A stretch of 64,000 bases of DNA from Cryomorpha sp963741985. GTDB taxonomy: Bacteria; Bacteroidota; Bacteroidia; Flavobacteriales_D; Cryomorphaceae. The notes below the pieces were generated by a model. The model was not told the DNA's origin, did not search any database, and saw only the letters and a program-made list of their open reading frames with translations. Position 1 is the stretch's first letter. Each line of letters starts with the position of its first letter. The position numbers and the translations under genes were made by a program. Positions 63,295 to 64,000 of the stretch are shown one piece after another. The stretch spans positions 1,922,001 through 1,986,000 of the forward strand of contig CAVUKD010000002.1 of the NCBI GenBank assembly GCA_963741985.1, read 5' to 3'.

Positions 63295-64000
63295 CTAAAC
63301 GCGGAGAAGCCTTCCAACCATCTCACGCACCAGTTGCCCGGCGCTGCCGCTGGAGGCAGTTACTCCTTTTGATTTCAACTCAATATCAAAGAGTACATCG
63401 ATGCAATTCAATATGCGATCGGATGAATAATTCGATGCTGCCTGTTGAAACTCGCCGATAAAGTACGGGTGAATTCCCATTGCTTTCGCCATCGTTTCTT
63501 TAGCGGTCGATTTATGCATTCCATGGTACATTATGAGTTGATTAAAGTAGCGGTACAACCCCGAAGTGACCATGACAATAGGGTGGTCTTTTTGATTGTT
63601 AGCAAAATAATTGGCTATAAAAAGAGCTTTGTACTCATCTCGATACCCCACAGCTTTTTGCAATTCAAAAATATTGAAGTCTTTGCTGATGCCGATATGA
63701 GTTGATATCGCTTGGGGTGTTATTTTTTCGCCTTCCGGCAAAAGGATTTTCAACTTCTCAAAAGCCTGGATCAATCCAGACACATTGGCGCCGATATGCT
63801 CGCTCAGCATTCCGGAAGCACGTGGATCGATGGCAATATTTTCGTCTCGACAATATTGGTTAATCCATCCCTGAATCTCAAAATCCCGCACTTTCATACT
63901 GTTGAAGTAGACGCCATTTTTCTTGACGTTTTTTCCAAAAGTACTGCGCCCGTCGAGCTTTTTGCCTTTGTAGTTTATAACCAAAATCGTTGTCTGAACC
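63295..64000 (-). CDS. holA: DNA polymerase III delta subunit, C-terminal part
   Basis: The frame is open to the window edge, so the N-terminal ~100 residues are missing. Visible is TTILVINYKGKKLDGRSTF (the end of the ATPase-like domain), then MKVRDFEIQGWINQYCRDE, IDPRASGMLSEHIGANVSGLI and the helical clamp-loader collar (FELQKAVGYRDEYKAL, FFIGEFQQAA-type end seen as PYFIGEFQQAASNYSSDRIL). It opens the sliding clamp as part of the clamp loader. The match to Bacteroidota HolA is good. Confidence 0.88.
   Translation of the reverse strand, partial: VQTTILVINYKGKKLDGRSTFGKNVKKNGVYFNSMKVRDFEIQGWINQYCRDENIAIDPRASGMLSEHIGANVSGLIQAFEKLKILLPEGEKITPQAISTHIGISKDFNIFELQKAVGYRDEYKALFIANYFANNQKDHPIVMVTSGLYRYFNQLIMYHGMHKSTAKETMAKAMGIHPYFIGEFQQAASNYSSDRILNCIDVLFDIELKSKGVTASSGSAGQLVREMVGRLLRV

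Noticed and set aside
1..64000. tRNA, rRNA, CRISPR array or transposase gene
   Set aside because: I scanned the gaps and the open frames by eye and found no cloverleaf, no regularly spaced repeats and no transposase or integrase motif.

Overview
The window is a chromosomal segment of a Bacteroidota bacterium, most likely a Flavobacteriia/Cryomorphaceae-like lineage (inference). The support is a type IX secretion C-terminal domain, several OmpA-type outer membrane proteins, Bacteroidota-style lipoproteins, a TonB-dependent receptor with a carboxypeptidase-like regulatory domain, a BY-kinase/Wza/flippase polysaccharide operon, and repeated TAnnTTTG promoter elements just upstream of genes. Most genes lack a Shine-Dalgarno sequence, as expected for the phylum. 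I see no tRNA, rRNA or CRISPR array.

Layout. 1-3.3 kb: the end of an NRDE-family gene, methionine aminopeptidase with an overlapping HAD phosphatase, and an OmpA-family protein. 3.4-9.1 kb: an OmpA-like gene leading a polysaccharide export operon (Wza, Wzc, Wzx types). 9.1-20.8 kb: polysaccharide decoration and synthesis genes (TylF-type methyltransferase, sulfotransferase, glycosyltransferases, acyltransferase, methyltransferase), joined mostly by start/stop overlaps. This block is broken at about 13.85-17.56 kb by a foreign-looking cassette: a hairpin plus a perfect anti-SD match, a lipase-like gene, a PQQ-propeller lipoprotein and an outer membrane barrel. Toxin-antitoxin pairs sit on either side (HigBA-like at 11.0-11.7 kb, MazF-like at 20.9-21.4 kb). 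21.6-26.9 kb: peptide transporter, membrane proteins, pirin and a broken Crp/Fnr regulator.

26.8-33.2 kb is the most unusual part. A large lipoprotein with an HELGH motif (A) and a small lipoprotein (B) are present in tandem copies. The units are separated by broken 3' ends of a DNA glycosylase gene whose intact copy closes the array. Copies A1 and A2 carry poly-C tracts of different length (12 and 8) at the same codon, in the manner of phase-variable surface genes.

33.3-48.1 kb: metabolic and envelope genes (oxidoreductase, glucan phosphorylase, SpoIIE-type phosphatase, ABC permease, aconitase, hemE, two OmpA-like proteins, an Atg22-like transporter, L-2-hydroxyglutarate oxidase). 48.2-50.8 kb: wreckage of type IX secreted PKD-domain proteins. 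51-64 kb: core genes (DUF983, MsbA-like ABC exporter, purB, yidC, pyrG, TonB receptor, holA).

Throughout, core genes are intact while accessory surface and polysaccharide genes carry about a dozen single-base frameshifts or nonsense codons. Whether these are real decay, phase variation or consensus errors cannot be settled from the sequence alone; each is listed with its position.
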